Positions 27,919 to 36,003 of a DNA stretch of 64,000 nucleotides are shown in pieces. The DNA is taken from contig JAEZTB010000042.1 in NCBI GenBank assembly GCA_023443745.1, positions 62,001-126,000 on the forward strand. The letters are read 5' to 3'. The position numbers and the translations under genes are program-made. The notes below the pieces were generated by a model that worked only from the letters and a program-made list of their open reading frames with translations, was not told the origin of the DNA and did no database searches. Source of the DNA: Bacillota bacterium. Lineage in GTDB: Bacteria; Bacillota; Clostridia; DSM-8532. How positions within the stretch are numbered: position 1 is the stretch's first letter; every line of letters starts with the position of its first letter.

Positions 27919-28026
27919 TTATGACGTTATCAAGCTGTTAATTGTAGATGATGTTACAAAGTAAATAATTACCAATGTAACAACGATGATTAAAATTAAA
28001 ATCCCAAAAAGTTTCACAGCCTTCAT
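27919..28026 (-). CDS. 35-residue single-span membrane peptide at the end of the ABC-2 operon
   Basis: ATG behind TGAGGTGATTGA. The peptide begins MKAVKLFGI, continues as an uninterrupted run of Ile/Leu/Val (about residues 7-24), and ends in a polar Ser/Thr/Asn tail. This is a typical small membrane protein. It follows the second permease gene by 51 bases in the same direction, so it may be a small subunit or stabiliser of the exporter (inference). Confidence 0.55.
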   Translation of the reverse strand: MKAVKLFGILILIIVVTLVIIYFVTSSTINSLITS

Positions 28027-28077
28027 TCAATCACCTCATGGCTCAAACGGAGCTTTCTCAATGGTTTATTTTGGTTT

Positions 28078-28878
28078 CTAGATGTAAAGATCGCGCCTCG
28101 GAAAGGAGTAATACGTAACGCCTATGAATGCTCCTGTCAGAAGAGCTGAGAGTATGAGAAAGACCGGTTCGAAGCTTCCCCCGTTGATAAGAGTCTTCGC
28201 CTCAAAATACTTGAAAGGCGTGAGATATTTAAGGAAATTAAAGGTGTCACTGATGTCAATAAACACAGATAAAACATAGGTTCCGATCATGAAAGTCGTT
28301 GCAGCACCGGCAGAGGCATCCGGCCTCTTCCATATACCGGCAAAGCTTGTTCCTATAAACAGAAACATGATCTGTAAAATCAGCATGGCAACCATCAGAA
28401 CAAAGATATCCCGCGGCAAATTTGGTTCGTTTGCTGCTACCTTAGATGCCAGGCCCAAAGAGATGACGAGTGTAGCCAGGTTGAAAAGCAGTACGACGGT
28501 AAGAGCCGCAAGGATCTTCGAGGTGATGACGCTCACTCTGGATACCGGCCTTACAAACAGAAATTCCGATGTTTTGTCCCGCTCTTCCTTTGAGATGATG
28601 CCTGCTCCCAGCATGGTTGCATGAATACCGGCCATAATCAGCATCAAGAAATAAATGATTGCATAAAAGCCACTGGCTGTGCTTGCATCGATGCCATTCA
28701 TTCCAAACAGGGCAAGAACAGGCTTTGGAAGCATATCCAGTATCTCGAAAGCAGCTTTATCCGAAGCTGCGAATCCCGCATATTTACCCATTCCTCCGCC
28801 AACCATGGCCAGTATGCCGATGCACCAGAAGAGCAAGGATTTCCAATTGGCTCGCAATTCTCTTAAATAAATATTCAA
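28078..28878 (-). CDS. ABC-2 type transporter permease
   Basis: 266 residues starting at TTG eight bases after GGAGG. Six hydrophobic segments and the ABC-2 signature region around ISKEERDKTSEFLFVRPVSR. It is paralogous to the upstream permease (the same E-R/N-x-K-T-x-[ED]-F-LF-x-[KR]-P-[VI]-SR block), so the two probably form a heterodimer driven by the ATPase of this operon. Substrate unknown; antibiotic or peptide export is common for such TetR-controlled sets. Confidence 0.87.
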   Translation of the reverse strand: MNIYLRELRANWKSLLFWCIGILAMVGGGMGKYAGFAASDKAAFEILDMLPKPVLALFGMNGIDASTASGFYAIIYFLMLIMAGIHATMLGAGIISKEERDKTSEFLFVRPVSRVSVITSKILAALTVVLLFNLATLVISLGLASKVAANEPNLPRDIFVLMVAMLILQIMFLFIGTSFAGIWKRPDASAGAATTFMIGTYVLSVFIDISDTFNFLKYLTPFKYFEAKTLINGGSFEPVFLILSALLTGAFIGVTYYSFPRRDLYI

Positions 28879-28942
28879 TTTGATAACCTCCTTCTCAATG
28901 GCCCTTTAGGGATGATCGAAATTTATTTCGATTGCTCCTTTG

Positions 28943-29740
28943 CTATACCGCATGAATATCCTTTTTGGTATAGAGGATATAACTCGCCGCAATACCTGCC
29001 ACCACAAAGATGATGTTCAAAGCAACGGAAGTTGAGTCATACGTTGATTGATGGAGAATTTTAATGGAGTCATAGTATTTAAAGGGAACCACATAATTCA
29101 ACTTCTCATCTTCCAGGATTGAAGCCAGCATACCTGCTATAAAGAATCCGAATACTGTCCCCAGAGAAAGACCCAATACCGATTTGATGCGGTGAAAAAT
29201 AGCACCCAGAAGAACTCCTAATGTATAGAACATCATCTGTATAAAAAGCAAAGTGACAGACACCATGAAAAACAACCCGGTGCTAAAAGGCTTGTCACTT
29301 ACGACTGATGCCATGAGGTAACCAGCGGCTATGGCGACGACATCCGTTATTAAGAGAGAAACTAAACCGGCCAGCAGCTTGCCGGTAAGGATTTCTGTTC
29401 GTGAAATGGGCTTTGTGAAGAGAAAGTCCGCGGTTTTCCGGTTGAACTCCTTAGAAATAAGGTTGGTTCCCAGAACCATGGCTTGAATAGCTCCGCAAAG
29501 CACGACATAAGTAAAGACGAAGGAATAGAAGCCCAGGATAGAAAAGAGCAGTTCAACATCCATTCCCAAGGCTTTTAATACTTCAGGCGGAAAGCCCGTA
29601 AGCATTTTCTTTATGTCTTCGGCCCCGCTGGTGTAAACAGAAAAGACCGACAGGTAAAAAACCGATAAGGCGACGAGAGCGATGGCCCACTTAAGGGTTG
29701 ATTTTCTATTAGCCTTTAATTCATGGAGAAAAACGGTCAT
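28943..29740 (-). CDS. ABC-2 type transporter permease
   Basis: 265 residues. The chosen ATG (MTVFLHELKANRKS) is seven bases after AGGAGGG and only 4 bases after the ATPase stop; the longer frame runs back into the ATPase gene. Six membrane spans and the block LISKEFNRKTADFLFTKPIS. Partner of the next permease. Confidence 0.88.
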   Translation of the reverse strand: MTVFLHELKANRKSTLKWAIALVALSVFYLSVFSVYTSGAEDIKKMLTGFPPEVLKALGMDVELLFSILGFYSFVFTYVVLCGAIQAMVLGTNLISKEFNRKTADFLFTKPISRTEILTGKLLAGLVSLLITDVVAIAAGYLMASVVSDKPFSTGLFFMVSVTLLFIQMMFYTLGVLLGAIFHRIKSVLGLSLGTVFGFFIAGMLASILEDEKLNYVVPFKYYDSIKILHQSTYDSTSVALNIIFVVAGIAASYILYTKKDIHAV

Positions 29741-29744
29741 AGCT

Positions 29745-30629
29745 TTAGCCCTCCTTTGAGTAGTAATGCATGAAGATTTCCTCCAGGGTTGGCTCCTCGA
29801 TCCAAACATTCTGAATATTGACTTCGGCAATCTTCTTCATGATGGTATTGATGTTCCCTTTAAACAAGAAGCTTATGGTGTTTTTCTCCTGGTTGAGATC
29901 ATTAACACCGGGAATGGCAAAATGCTCTTTGCTGATAGAAACCCTTGACTCTATTTTAATTTTTTTATAGTTGTCTTCAGTCAAGGCGCTCATTTTTTCA
30001 AGCTTAATGATCCTGCCTTCCTTTATGATAGCTACACGATTACAAAGCCTCTGTACCTCGTTTAAAATATGGGATGAGAAAAGAACGGTTGCTCCCCTCT
30101 TATTCTCTTCGTGCAACAGATCAAAGAACTTTTGCTGCATCAAAGGATCAAGACCGCTTGTGGGTTCGTCGAGAATGATGAGCCTGGGCTCATGGAGCAA
30201 GCCCTGGACGATACCCAGCTTTTTCTTGTTTCCTAAAGACAGATCATCGATCTTCTTTTTAAGATCCAGATCCATGATCTCAGCCAGTTCATGGATGCGT
30301 TTGGTACAATCCTTTTTATAAAAGCTTGCGGAGTACTTTAATAGGTCTATGACCTTCATATTGTCGTAGTAGAAAACCTCAGAAGGCAAATACCCAACTT
30401 CCTTCGCGATTTCTGGCGCATCCTTGATGCAATCCCTGCCGAAAATTGAGGCTGAGCCGCTTGTGGGATGAATAAGCGCTAACAAGGTTCTGATGGTTGT
30501 GGATTTACCCGCACCGTTTGGTCCGATAAAGCCGAAAATCTCTCCTTCTTCCACATTGAAGCTCACATCCACGATACCTCGGGATTTACCGTAGTACTTG
30601 GTAAGGTTTTTAATCTCAATAACACTCAT
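29745..30629 (-). CDS. ABC transporter ATP-binding protein
   Basis: 294 residues. Walker A GPNGAGKST (about 35-43), signature LSLGNKKKLGIVQ (about 130), Walker B LIILDEPTSGLDP (about 150-162) and the switch His in FSSHIL are intact. It is of the drug/Na-efflux (NatA/CcmA-like) type. Its ATG overlaps the TetR stop by 4 bases. Confidence 0.94.
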   Translation of the reverse strand: MSVIEIKNLTKYYGKSRGIVDVSFNVEEGEIFGFIGPNGAGKSTTIRTLLALIHPTSGSASIFGRDCIKDAPEIAKEVGYLPSEVFYYDNMKVIDLLKYSASFYKKDCTKRIHELAEIMDLDLKKKIDDLSLGNKKKLGIVQGLLHEPRLIILDEPTSGLDPLMQQKFFDLLHEENKRGATVLFSSHILNEVQRLCNRVAIIKEGRIIKLEKMSALTEDNYKKIKIESRVSISKEHFAIPGVNDLNQEKNTISFLFKGNINTIMKKIAEVNIQNVWIEEPTLEEIFMHYYSKEG

Positions 30630-31261
30630 TCCATATGACCTCCCTTATAAATTAATTTCTCAAATGCATTCAAGTATTGATCTGCGTGTTCAAAAAGCTG
30701 ATCGTAATCCAATTCCTTTTTTAAAACCTTGCACTTTTTAATTTCCTCATTCACCATGCCTTCTATTGTCCAGGATATGATATTAAGAATCTCCTTAAGC
30801 TCAATACCCTCACGGAATTTTGAAGTATCAATATTCTGGAACAGCCTGTTTATGTTTATCATTAAAACCATGCTGTTTCGACTTTCCAGTTCATCCTTTA
30901 TCTCCTTGTTGGTTTCAAGATAGGCCTCCAGAATGAATTTAAAAAGCTGCGGATATTTTCTGTGAAGGTCCAGCTTTACTTTGCTGATCTGGCGCATTTT
31001 TGTGAAAAACTCTTGTTCTTCATAGTCAATGCGTTTGATGAACTCATGCTGAAATATCTGAATTCCGAAGTCATATAAGTATAGGAACAGCTGCTTTTTG
31101 CTTTTGAAATAGTGAAAGAGAAGCCCTTTTGATATCTCAGCCTCTTTTACTATTTCATTGGTGGAGGCTTTTTCATAGCCCCTGAGAGCAAATTCATTCA
31201 AAGCGGCGTTTACTATTCTTTCTCTCTTCTCGGGCTCCAGATTGGTAAATTTATCAGTCAT
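30626..31261 (-). CDS. TetR-family regulator of the ABC-2 operon
   Basis: 211 residues; the ATG after AAAGGGG is preferred over one 21 bases upstream. The N-terminal helix-turn-helix (RIVNAALNEFALRGYEKAST, then EAEISKGLLFHYFKSKKQLF) is typical. It heads the exporter operon, and two copies of a 17-bp palindrome flank its promoter, so it should repress its own operon and be released by a ligand that the exporter removes. Confidence 0.92.
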   Translation of the reverse strand: MTDKFTNLEPEKRERIVNAALNEFALRGYEKASTNEIVKEAEISKGLLFHYFKSKKQLFLYLYDFGIQIFQHEFIKRIDYEEQEFFTKMRQISKVKLDLHRKYPQLFKFILEAYLETNKEIKDELESRNSMVLMININRLFQNIDTSKFREGIELKEILNIISWTIEGMVNEEIKKCKVLKKELDYDQLFEHADQYLNAFEKLIYKGGHME

Positions 31262-31281
31262 AGCATCCCCTTTCCGATACA

Positions 31282-31332
31282 TTGACCAGAGTGGTCAATT
31301 GCAATTATATACCCGTTGACCACTCTGGTCAA
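31282..31332 (-). promoter_or_regulatory. TetR operon promoter with two operators
   Basis: On the minus strand: TTGACC (31332-31327), 17 bases, TATAAT (31309-31304). Operators TTGACCA-CTC-TGGTCAA (31316-31332) and TTGACCA-GAG-TGGTCAA (31282-31298) are perfect 7-bp-arm palindromes, 34 bases centre to centre. One covers the -35, the other the start region. Confidence 0.88.
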
Positions 31333-31341
31333 TAAATATGT

Positions 31342-31380
31342 AAAAAAACCTTTATCCATGCTCAAAAAGCTGGATAAAGG
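31342..31380 (-). terminator. Terminator of the sulfatase gene
   Basis: 10-bp perfect stem CCTTTATCCA/TGGATAAAGG with a 12-base loop, followed on the minus strand by seven T. It lies 20 bases after the sulfatase stop. Confidence 0.85.
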
Positions 31381-31400
31381 CATAAAGTCAAAATCTTGCT

Positions 31401-32217
31401 TTAGCTAAAAAGCTCTATCGTGATTTCTCCCTCACAGGCATCCTTAGCAAAAGAGATTAGCCTTTTTCGGAGTCCGGCCTTTATTTTTGAATAAGAGAGA
31501 TCATTAATCAAATTATTCTTTTCAAGGGGGTCCGTACTCATATCAAACAGATATTTCTCGTAATAGACACTGCTTCCGCTTTGGGTCCACGGATTTTTAT
31601 CAGGAGCATACACGACATATTTATAGCGATCGGTACGAACAGCGCGCCCCACAAAGCTTTCGCTTATCTGAATATACACGGCGTTTTCCCAGTCATCGTC
31701 ATTTATAAGATGGAGATTCCTTCCTTGAATTTGAGGCTCAATTTCACAACCTGCGGCCGACAGGAGTGTTATTGGCAGATCAATAACACTTACCAGTTTG
31801 TCTTCACGACGTCCACCGGTGAACCCCCTGCCTTTGATTAATAGAGGTACATGGATGCTGCTTTCAAAGCTGTTTCGCTTGTAGTCGTCATACCCTCCCT
31901 GAACCACCTCATTGCTGTGGGTTCTGAAATGGCAGCCATGATCGCTTGTGTAAACAATGAGGGTATCCTTGTAGAGGCTTTTTCTTTTGAGGGCTTCGAT
32001 AACCTGGCCAAAATTACGATCCAATGCGTTACAACTGCCCAAATAATCAGGATAGAATTGCTCCCAGTCCCCCTTCCCGGGCTCTAAATCAGCCGGTGGG
32101 ATAAAATCAGCATATTTCTCTTTACTCCCGTTGGGACCTTCATAATCATTGCGGTCGTTTTGATGATGGGGCTCTATGTGGGAAATAAACAGAAAAAACG
32201 GTTTTGTACTATCGTAC
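31401..32217 (-). pseudogene. Sulfatase, N-terminal half missing (interrupted by prophage)
   Basis: About 272 codons of a type-I sulfatase: KPFFLFISHIEPHHQN, the metal-site segment VYTSDHGCHF, HVPLLIKGRG and a C-terminal half of normal length. The N-terminal part with the first Asp pair and the C-x-P-S-R formylglycine site is absent, whereas family members are about 450-550 residues. The open frame continues to 32375, but the 52 codons beyond 32217 show no sulfatase likeness and contain the tandem repeats of the prophage end. The remnant is probably inactive while the prophage is present; the missing half is predicted beyond the right edge of the window. Confidence 0.75.
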
Positions 32218-32766
32218 TGTCGTTTCGCAAATAAGTTGACAAAAAGATTTTGACAAAAAGTTATGTGAGATATGCCGTGACGTGCCCTGATGCTCAGTGT
32301 TTTGCCGAGTTTATACAAAATGAGCTCGTGCGAAACACGAGGTCTGTCCCACAAAACATTAAAAAAGTGATTCAAATAGGCATTAATAAAAGGATACAGG
32401 TAAATTGAACCAAAATCATGGGTTAAGAATTATGCTAAAATCAACTGGAAATTCTGGAAGGGCTAAAAAGAGGCGTTACATTAATGATATGAGCGTGAGA
32501 AGAAGGAGTGAAAGCTGTATAAATAAAAGCGTTACAGCGTTATAACATATAGCATAGAGAACATAAGGAACCGCACCAAAAGGTAGCAAAACGAGGCTAA
32601 TTTTTTCCAGTAGCAATGGGACAAATGCACAAAAAAATGTCCCATTGTCCCATTGCCCTATTTGCAATGGTTACAGGGACATTTTCTTCTAAAAAACAGA
32701 AAAAGCAATGGGACATAAAAAAGGTAATAAAACGAACCAAAAAGGCAATAAAAAATAACACAAAAA
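32218..32766. other. Prophage left end with candidate transposase-binding repeats
   Basis: This stretch between the sulfatase remnant and the repressor stop has no convincing gene. It begins TGTCGTTTCGC, then TTGACAAAAAG twice (32236-32246, 32250-32260, 14-base period), a CTCGTG-CGAAA-CACGAG hairpin (about 32323-32339) and several scattered GAACCAAAA words. Mu-like ends carry multiple transposase sites, so these are the best candidates. A 63-codon minus-strand frame here is not supported. Confidence 0.55.
32613..32715. repeat. Four copies of (G)CAATGGGACA in both orientations
   Basis: Forward at 32613-32623 and 32705-32715; reverse, overlapping, at 32638-32647 and 32646-32656. A broken copy lies near 32664. 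The first forward and second reverse copies can form an 11-bp hairpin. It could be a protein-binding cluster or a terminator-like structure after the repressor gene. Confidence 0.7.
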
Positions 32767-33585
32767 TCAGGCTAAATTTCTATCAATTAAGGTTGCGGCT
32801 TCTTCTCCGTGCCCGGAAGCCAACGACTTTGCCTTTCTTTTAGAAGTCTTTGTACGAGCCAACTTGAATAGTATCATCGCATTTATTTCTTCTTGGTCGG
32901 CCTCGTTTAACTCTCGGTAATTATTTATCATTACTGATTCATTTTCTGATAAAATCTCCGAAAAATCATTTTTATTAGCCGTTGATGCGTCTTCAAGTGG
33001 GGATAAATCAGCCTCCGGTGCGAGAATTTCACACATGGAAAGCAGGTCTTTTTTAAAGATATTAATGTATTTATTGATCACAGTATAAGCAGGCTTTTCT
33101 TCTGTTTTCAGAAAATTAACAAGTCGACTTATTTCGCATAGCATACCAGCTACCGTTTCAACATATTCAAAATATGTATCATCATCAGATTCTAGAGCGC
33201 CTGGACCGTTTAAGAGTGAATAGATTTCTTCGAGAATTGTCAGAATTTCCAGCTGCTCATCTTCATCGAACTGTTTCAGGCGATTGAAAAAAATCTGCTG
33301 CTGGGCAAGCATCTCAATACTCATGAATTTGAGTTCATTCTCCATGAACTCTTTTTCTTTTTTTGCTTTTTCATCGTACTTTTCTCCGATACCATCTTTT
33401 AGCCAGGCTTCGTTTACGCTGAATTCATTTATTATATTTCTTAAAATGTTATCGGAAATATTCTGATCACCTTTTTCAACACCAGATACACTTGACTTAG
33501 CTAAACCAATTCGCTTGCCGAACATTTCTTGGTTTAGCCCTAAATCGGTTCTTATGCTTTTTATTCTATCAGACAGTGCAAACAA
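32767..33585 (-). CDS. XRE-family phage repressor (lysogeny regulator)
   Basis: 272 residues. The start chosen is TTG five bases after GAGGTGA; the longer frame would run through the promoter and operators. Helix-turn-helix in residues about 4-60 (RIKSIRTDLGLNQEMFGKRI then LAKSSVSGVEKG). The C-terminal 200 residues are helical and acidic, with no visible LexA-type Ser/Lys protease pair, so induction may differ from the lambda type. It is the only leftward gene at the phage left end and faces the early promoter and two operators, as expected for a lysogeny repressor. Confidence 0.82.
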   Translation of the reverse strand: MFALSDRIKSIRTDLGLNQEMFGKRIGLAKSSVSGVEKGDQNISDNILRNIINEFSVNEAWLKDGIGEKYDEKAKKEKEFMENELKFMSIEMLAQQQIFFNRLKQFDEDEQLEILTILEEIYSLLNGPGALESDDDTYFEYVETVAGMLCEISRLVNFLKTEEKPAYTVINKYINIFKKDLLSMCEILAPEADLSPLEDASTANKNDFSEILSENESVMINNYRELNEADQEEINAMILFKLARTKTSKRKAKSLASGHGEEAATLIDRNLA

Positions 33586-33606
33586 ATATCTCACCTCATT
33601 TTTATG

Positions 33607-33657
33607 TTCGTTGAACGAATTATCACTATTGACAAGTTCGTTGGGCGAACTTATAAT
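33607..33657 (+). promoter_or_regulatory. Rightward early phage promoter with two repressor operators
   Basis: Consensus TTGACA (33629-33634), 17 bases, TATAAT (33652-33657). The palindromes TTCGTTGAACGAA (33607-33619) and TTCGTTGGGCGAA (33637-33649) differ at two bases; the second fills the promoter spacer. Binding there would block the lytic operon, and the first lies just upstream of the repressor start. Confidence 0.85.
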
Positions 33658-33843
33658 TAATATTAGGATAACAAAACTAGCCGAAATCAACATATCACAA
33701 AACGGCGATACACGCACTATAAAACATATGTTCGCATTGCTAAAAAAGTCACATCAATCTTAAAAAGGTGCTCACATCTTACCGGCACCGTAGAACCAAG
33801 TGAAATGAAACGGGAAATATGAGAGGAACGGAGGTCTTGGAGA

Positions 33844-34251
33844 GTGGCAATCAATACAGAGCTTCAAAGATGCTTTTGCAGCATTTTGACAACACTGAAT
33901 GCCCTAACTTACCAAATAAAAGAGCTTAGTGAGTTGCTTACTCCTACGGGATCGGAAACCCATGAGCAGAGTTCTGAACAACAGACAAACCAGAGAAAAA
34001 GGAACGTTGTGAGCAACATTGAACGCTTGAAGTGTTACCCGGAAGTGCTGAAGATGCTTTTGCCTGGGAAAACTAAACTTCTTGAGGTTTTAAACTTTAT
34101 TTTAAGCAAAGGCGAAAAATCTTCACATTCCGCGCTTGGCAGGTATAGTCAATACCTAAGAGAGACTACGGTCTATGAAAATGATGGAACCTGCATAGTT
34201 ACTGAGCAGAGCGGAAAGAAAAGCAAAATCAATTTGAACGACCTGACGTGA
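33844..34251 (+). CDS. Hypothetical early phage protein
   Basis: 135 residues, GTG nine bases behind GGAGG. Helical N-terminus (LNALTYQIKELSELL), Gln/Thr-rich middle, and a C-terminal segment HSALGRYSQYLRET. It is the first gene after the early promoter, where Mu-like phages keep a Ner-type regulator, but no clear helix-turn-helix is seen. Function unknown. Confidence 0.6.
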   Translation: MAINTELQRCFCSILTTLNALTYQIKELSELLTPTGSETHEQSSEQQTNQRKRNVVSNIERLKCYPEVLKMLLPGKTKLLEVLNFILSKGEKSSHSALGRYSQYLRETTVYENDGTCIVTEQSGKKSKINLNDLT

Positions 34252-34254
34252 ACG

Positions 34255-34540
34255 ACCTTAACCTTTTGACGGAGTAGCAAAGGCCGGGAAGCTGGGAAAT
34301 GGAAAGCTCAATTAAGCCGGAAGTTTGAAAAGCCCAGAGCAGCACTTGGACAATTGAATATGGCATACAACTTAGGCGACATAAATACGGGACCGGTCTC
34401 CTGTTAGACAGGCCGGAGCATATCCGAAATAGCGAGGAACCTTGTTCTTTATGCAAGGTGAGCCGGGACTTATTAGAAATAAGTGGCCGAGGGATGTCTT
34501 ACGAGGCAGTTTTAATCATAAACAAGGGGAAACCCTTTTT
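34255..34540 (+). ncRNA. Candidate structured RNA ending in an intrinsic-terminator-like hairpin
   Basis: The 324-base gap between two early genes lacks a coding frame but is rich in local stems: CCGG-bulge-CCTGT-TAG-ACAGG-CCGG (34393-34416), ACCTTG/CAAGGT (34439-34459), ACTTATT-AGA-AATAAGT inside GCC/GGC (34462-34487), and possible long pairings CTGGG/CCCAG and TCAATT/AATTGA on the 5' side. It ends AAGGG-GAAA-CCCTT-TTT (34524-34540). The composition is more GC-rich and G-tract-rich than the neighbours. It could be a phage regulatory RNA or a leader of the next gene. It matches no family I can name with confidence. Confidence 0.5.
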
Positions 34541-34575
34541 AAATAGATTTAGGATATTTGCAGAAAGGAGAACAG

Positions 34576-34953
34576 ATGGTTATGGCAAAAAAAATAGGCC
34601 GCGATAATGCAGCCTTGAAACATGACCCATATACTCCATGGATCAAAAAAATAAGAGTGGTAGCCAAGGAATTCATAAGAATTGTCACCACCACCGGAGT
34701 GAACATTGATGGCAAGCAATATTCATTCATGAATTATGGCAAATATATTGGTAAGAAGGTAAGAATAACTGAGTACACTAATGGCGAATTTGCCGTTTCT
34801 GCAAAAGATACCTATCTTGGTGATCTTGATCTAGGTTACAACAAAACAGCCCAAAAGCCACTAAAGATTGGGCAAGATCCAAGACTTGTTGAAATGTTTG
34901 CCAGATTAGGTGAGAAAAACAAAAAGCTCAAACGGAATTTAACTGGCAACTAG
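34576..34953 (+). CDS. Small early phage protein resembling the Mu-transposase C-terminal beta-barrel
   Basis: 125 residues; ATG six bases behind AAAGGAG. Its middle (TTTGVNIDGKQYSFMNYGKYIGKKVRITEY, read in two overlapping parts TTTGVNIDGKQYS and YIGKKVRITEY) parallels the C-terminal barrel of the transposase in this phage (KTGINKFGTKAR ... YIGRDIIVRWD). The catalytic core is absent. It may be a remnant or a stand-alone DNA- or partner-binding barrel. The likeness is by eye. Confidence 0.6.
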   Translation: MVMAKKIGRDNAALKHDPYTPWIKKIRVVAKEFIRIVTTTGVNIDGKQYSFMNYGKYIGKKVRITEYTNGEFAVSAKDTYLGDLDLGYNKTAQKPLKIGQDPRLVEMFARLGEKNKKLKRNLTGN

Positions 34954-35162
34954 CCTGACCAAGTTTCTTCAATAGTTTTAAGGTGTTCTTGGCAATAAGT
35001 GTGTAGATACTCATAAAATTCATCGAAATCTATAACACCTTTAGACGACAAATAATTAACCAAAGCCCACCCCATAATGTCACCCAAAATTTGGTCGGTA
35101 AAAAAGTGGTCTGCCACTGGATTTTGCGGAATGAACGGTTTTACTTTCTTTTTTTTAGGCAT
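34950..35162 (-). CDS. Small minus-strand phage protein
   Basis: 70 residues: a Lys-rich start (MPKKKKVKPF) then an acidic helical body (DFDEFYEYLHTY). ATG is seven bases behind AGAGAGG. It runs against the early operon and its end overlaps the previous gene by 4 bases. Possible lysogeny-expressed gene; function unknown. Confidence 0.5.
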   Translation of the reverse strand: MPKKKKVKPFIPQNPVADHFFTDQILGDIMGWALVNYLSSKGVIDFDEFYEYLHTYCQEHLKTIEETWSG

Positions 35163-35262
35163 AACAAACCTCTCTTATATGTATTTTGGCTTTTCGACAA
35201 TTCCAGTTTACATCAATGGAGAGATGATAACAACAGTTACCAACGAGGAGGCGATCATTTCA

Positions 35263-35472
35263 ATGGTACGAGAGCGTACAGAGTTAGGCAAGGAAATTAT
35301 GAAGAGGCTGGTTGAGCTTAACATGACTAAGACCGGGCTTGCTAAGATGCTTGGCACTCACGAAAACTATCTGACACACATCGTTTATGGTACAAGAAGC
35401 GGAGCAAAGCATTTGGCTAAAATATCGGAGATACTTGGGCTGGATCTCAACCGGTTCAAAAAATCTGCGTGA
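35263..35472 (+). CDS. Small helix-turn-helix (XRE/Cro-like) protein
   Basis: 69 residues from the ATG eleven bases behind GAGGAGG. Most of it is one helix-turn-helix (NMTKTGLAKMLGTHENYLTH, then GAKHLAKISEILGLDLNRF). Plausibly the Ner/Cro-like early regulator of the phage. Longer in-frame starts would overlap the minus-strand gene. Confidence 0.72.
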   Translation: MVRERTELGKEIMKRLVELNMTKTGLAKMLGTHENYLTHIVYGTRSGAKHLAKISEILGLDLNRFKKSA

Positions 35473-35488
35473 GAGGAGGTGAATTTGA

Positions 35489-35830
35489 ATGTGTATTCTG
35501 ACAGACGAAAAGACCAAACTCTTTTTTGCAGAGTATAAGGAAGGTTTTGAAGAACTTCAGCAGCTTGTAAGCACTTTTGAGGGTGTGAACGATTCATCCA
35601 GGCTTATCTTTTTGGATGCCCGCGAGAACCTTCTTAAGCAGCAAAAGAGTTCTATTGACGATTTGAATGAAGAGGTTGTTGCTCGGGCTAAGAAGATGCT
35701 TGCGGCTATCAATTCAGAGCTTTTTGTAATGGCCGAGACCCAAAACTTTATTGAACAACAGCTGGAAGAGTGCCGGAGACTGCGGCAGGTAATGAACAGC
35801 CAGAGCGAACAGGAAATGGTGGCACCATGA
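35489..35830 (+). CDS. Coiled-coil early phage protein
   Basis: 113 residues, ATG seven bases behind AGGAGGTGA. Mostly helical with heptad-like charge patterns (DDLNEEVVARAKKMLAAINS). Stop overlaps the next ATG (ATGA). No known domain recognised. Confidence 0.65.
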   Translation: MCILTDEKTKLFFAEYKEGFEELQQLVSTFEGVNDSSRLIFLDARENLLKQQKSSIDDLNEEVVARAKKMLAAINSELFVMAETQNFIEQQLEECRRLRQVMNSQSEQEMVAP

Positions 35831-36003
35831 CAGAACGCTTTAACAAAAGAAAAGCGAGAATGGATGAAGCGGCGACAAAAAAGGATATCCATAAGGCTGA
35901 CAACCGAGATATCCTTTTCAAAACCCCTCAACTATTCTCACTTAAGTCAATTTTATCACAGCTTAACACTAAGGTAAAGGAGGAGATTTTACTTGCTTGC
36001 TAA
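35827..36003 (+). CDS. Small basic phage protein preceding the transposase
   Basis: 58 residues, coupled by an ATGA overlap to the previous gene, and overlapping the transposase start by 11 bases. Lys/Arg-rich first half. Function unknown. Confidence 0.6.
   Translation: MTERFNKRKARMDEAATKKDIHKADNRDILFKTPQLFSLKSILSQLNTKVKEEILLAC

Noticed and set aside
33661..33763. Frame just after the early promoter ending KHMFALLKKSHQS
   Set aside because: No usable start codon within the transcript; the remaining ATG would give only about a dozen codons.
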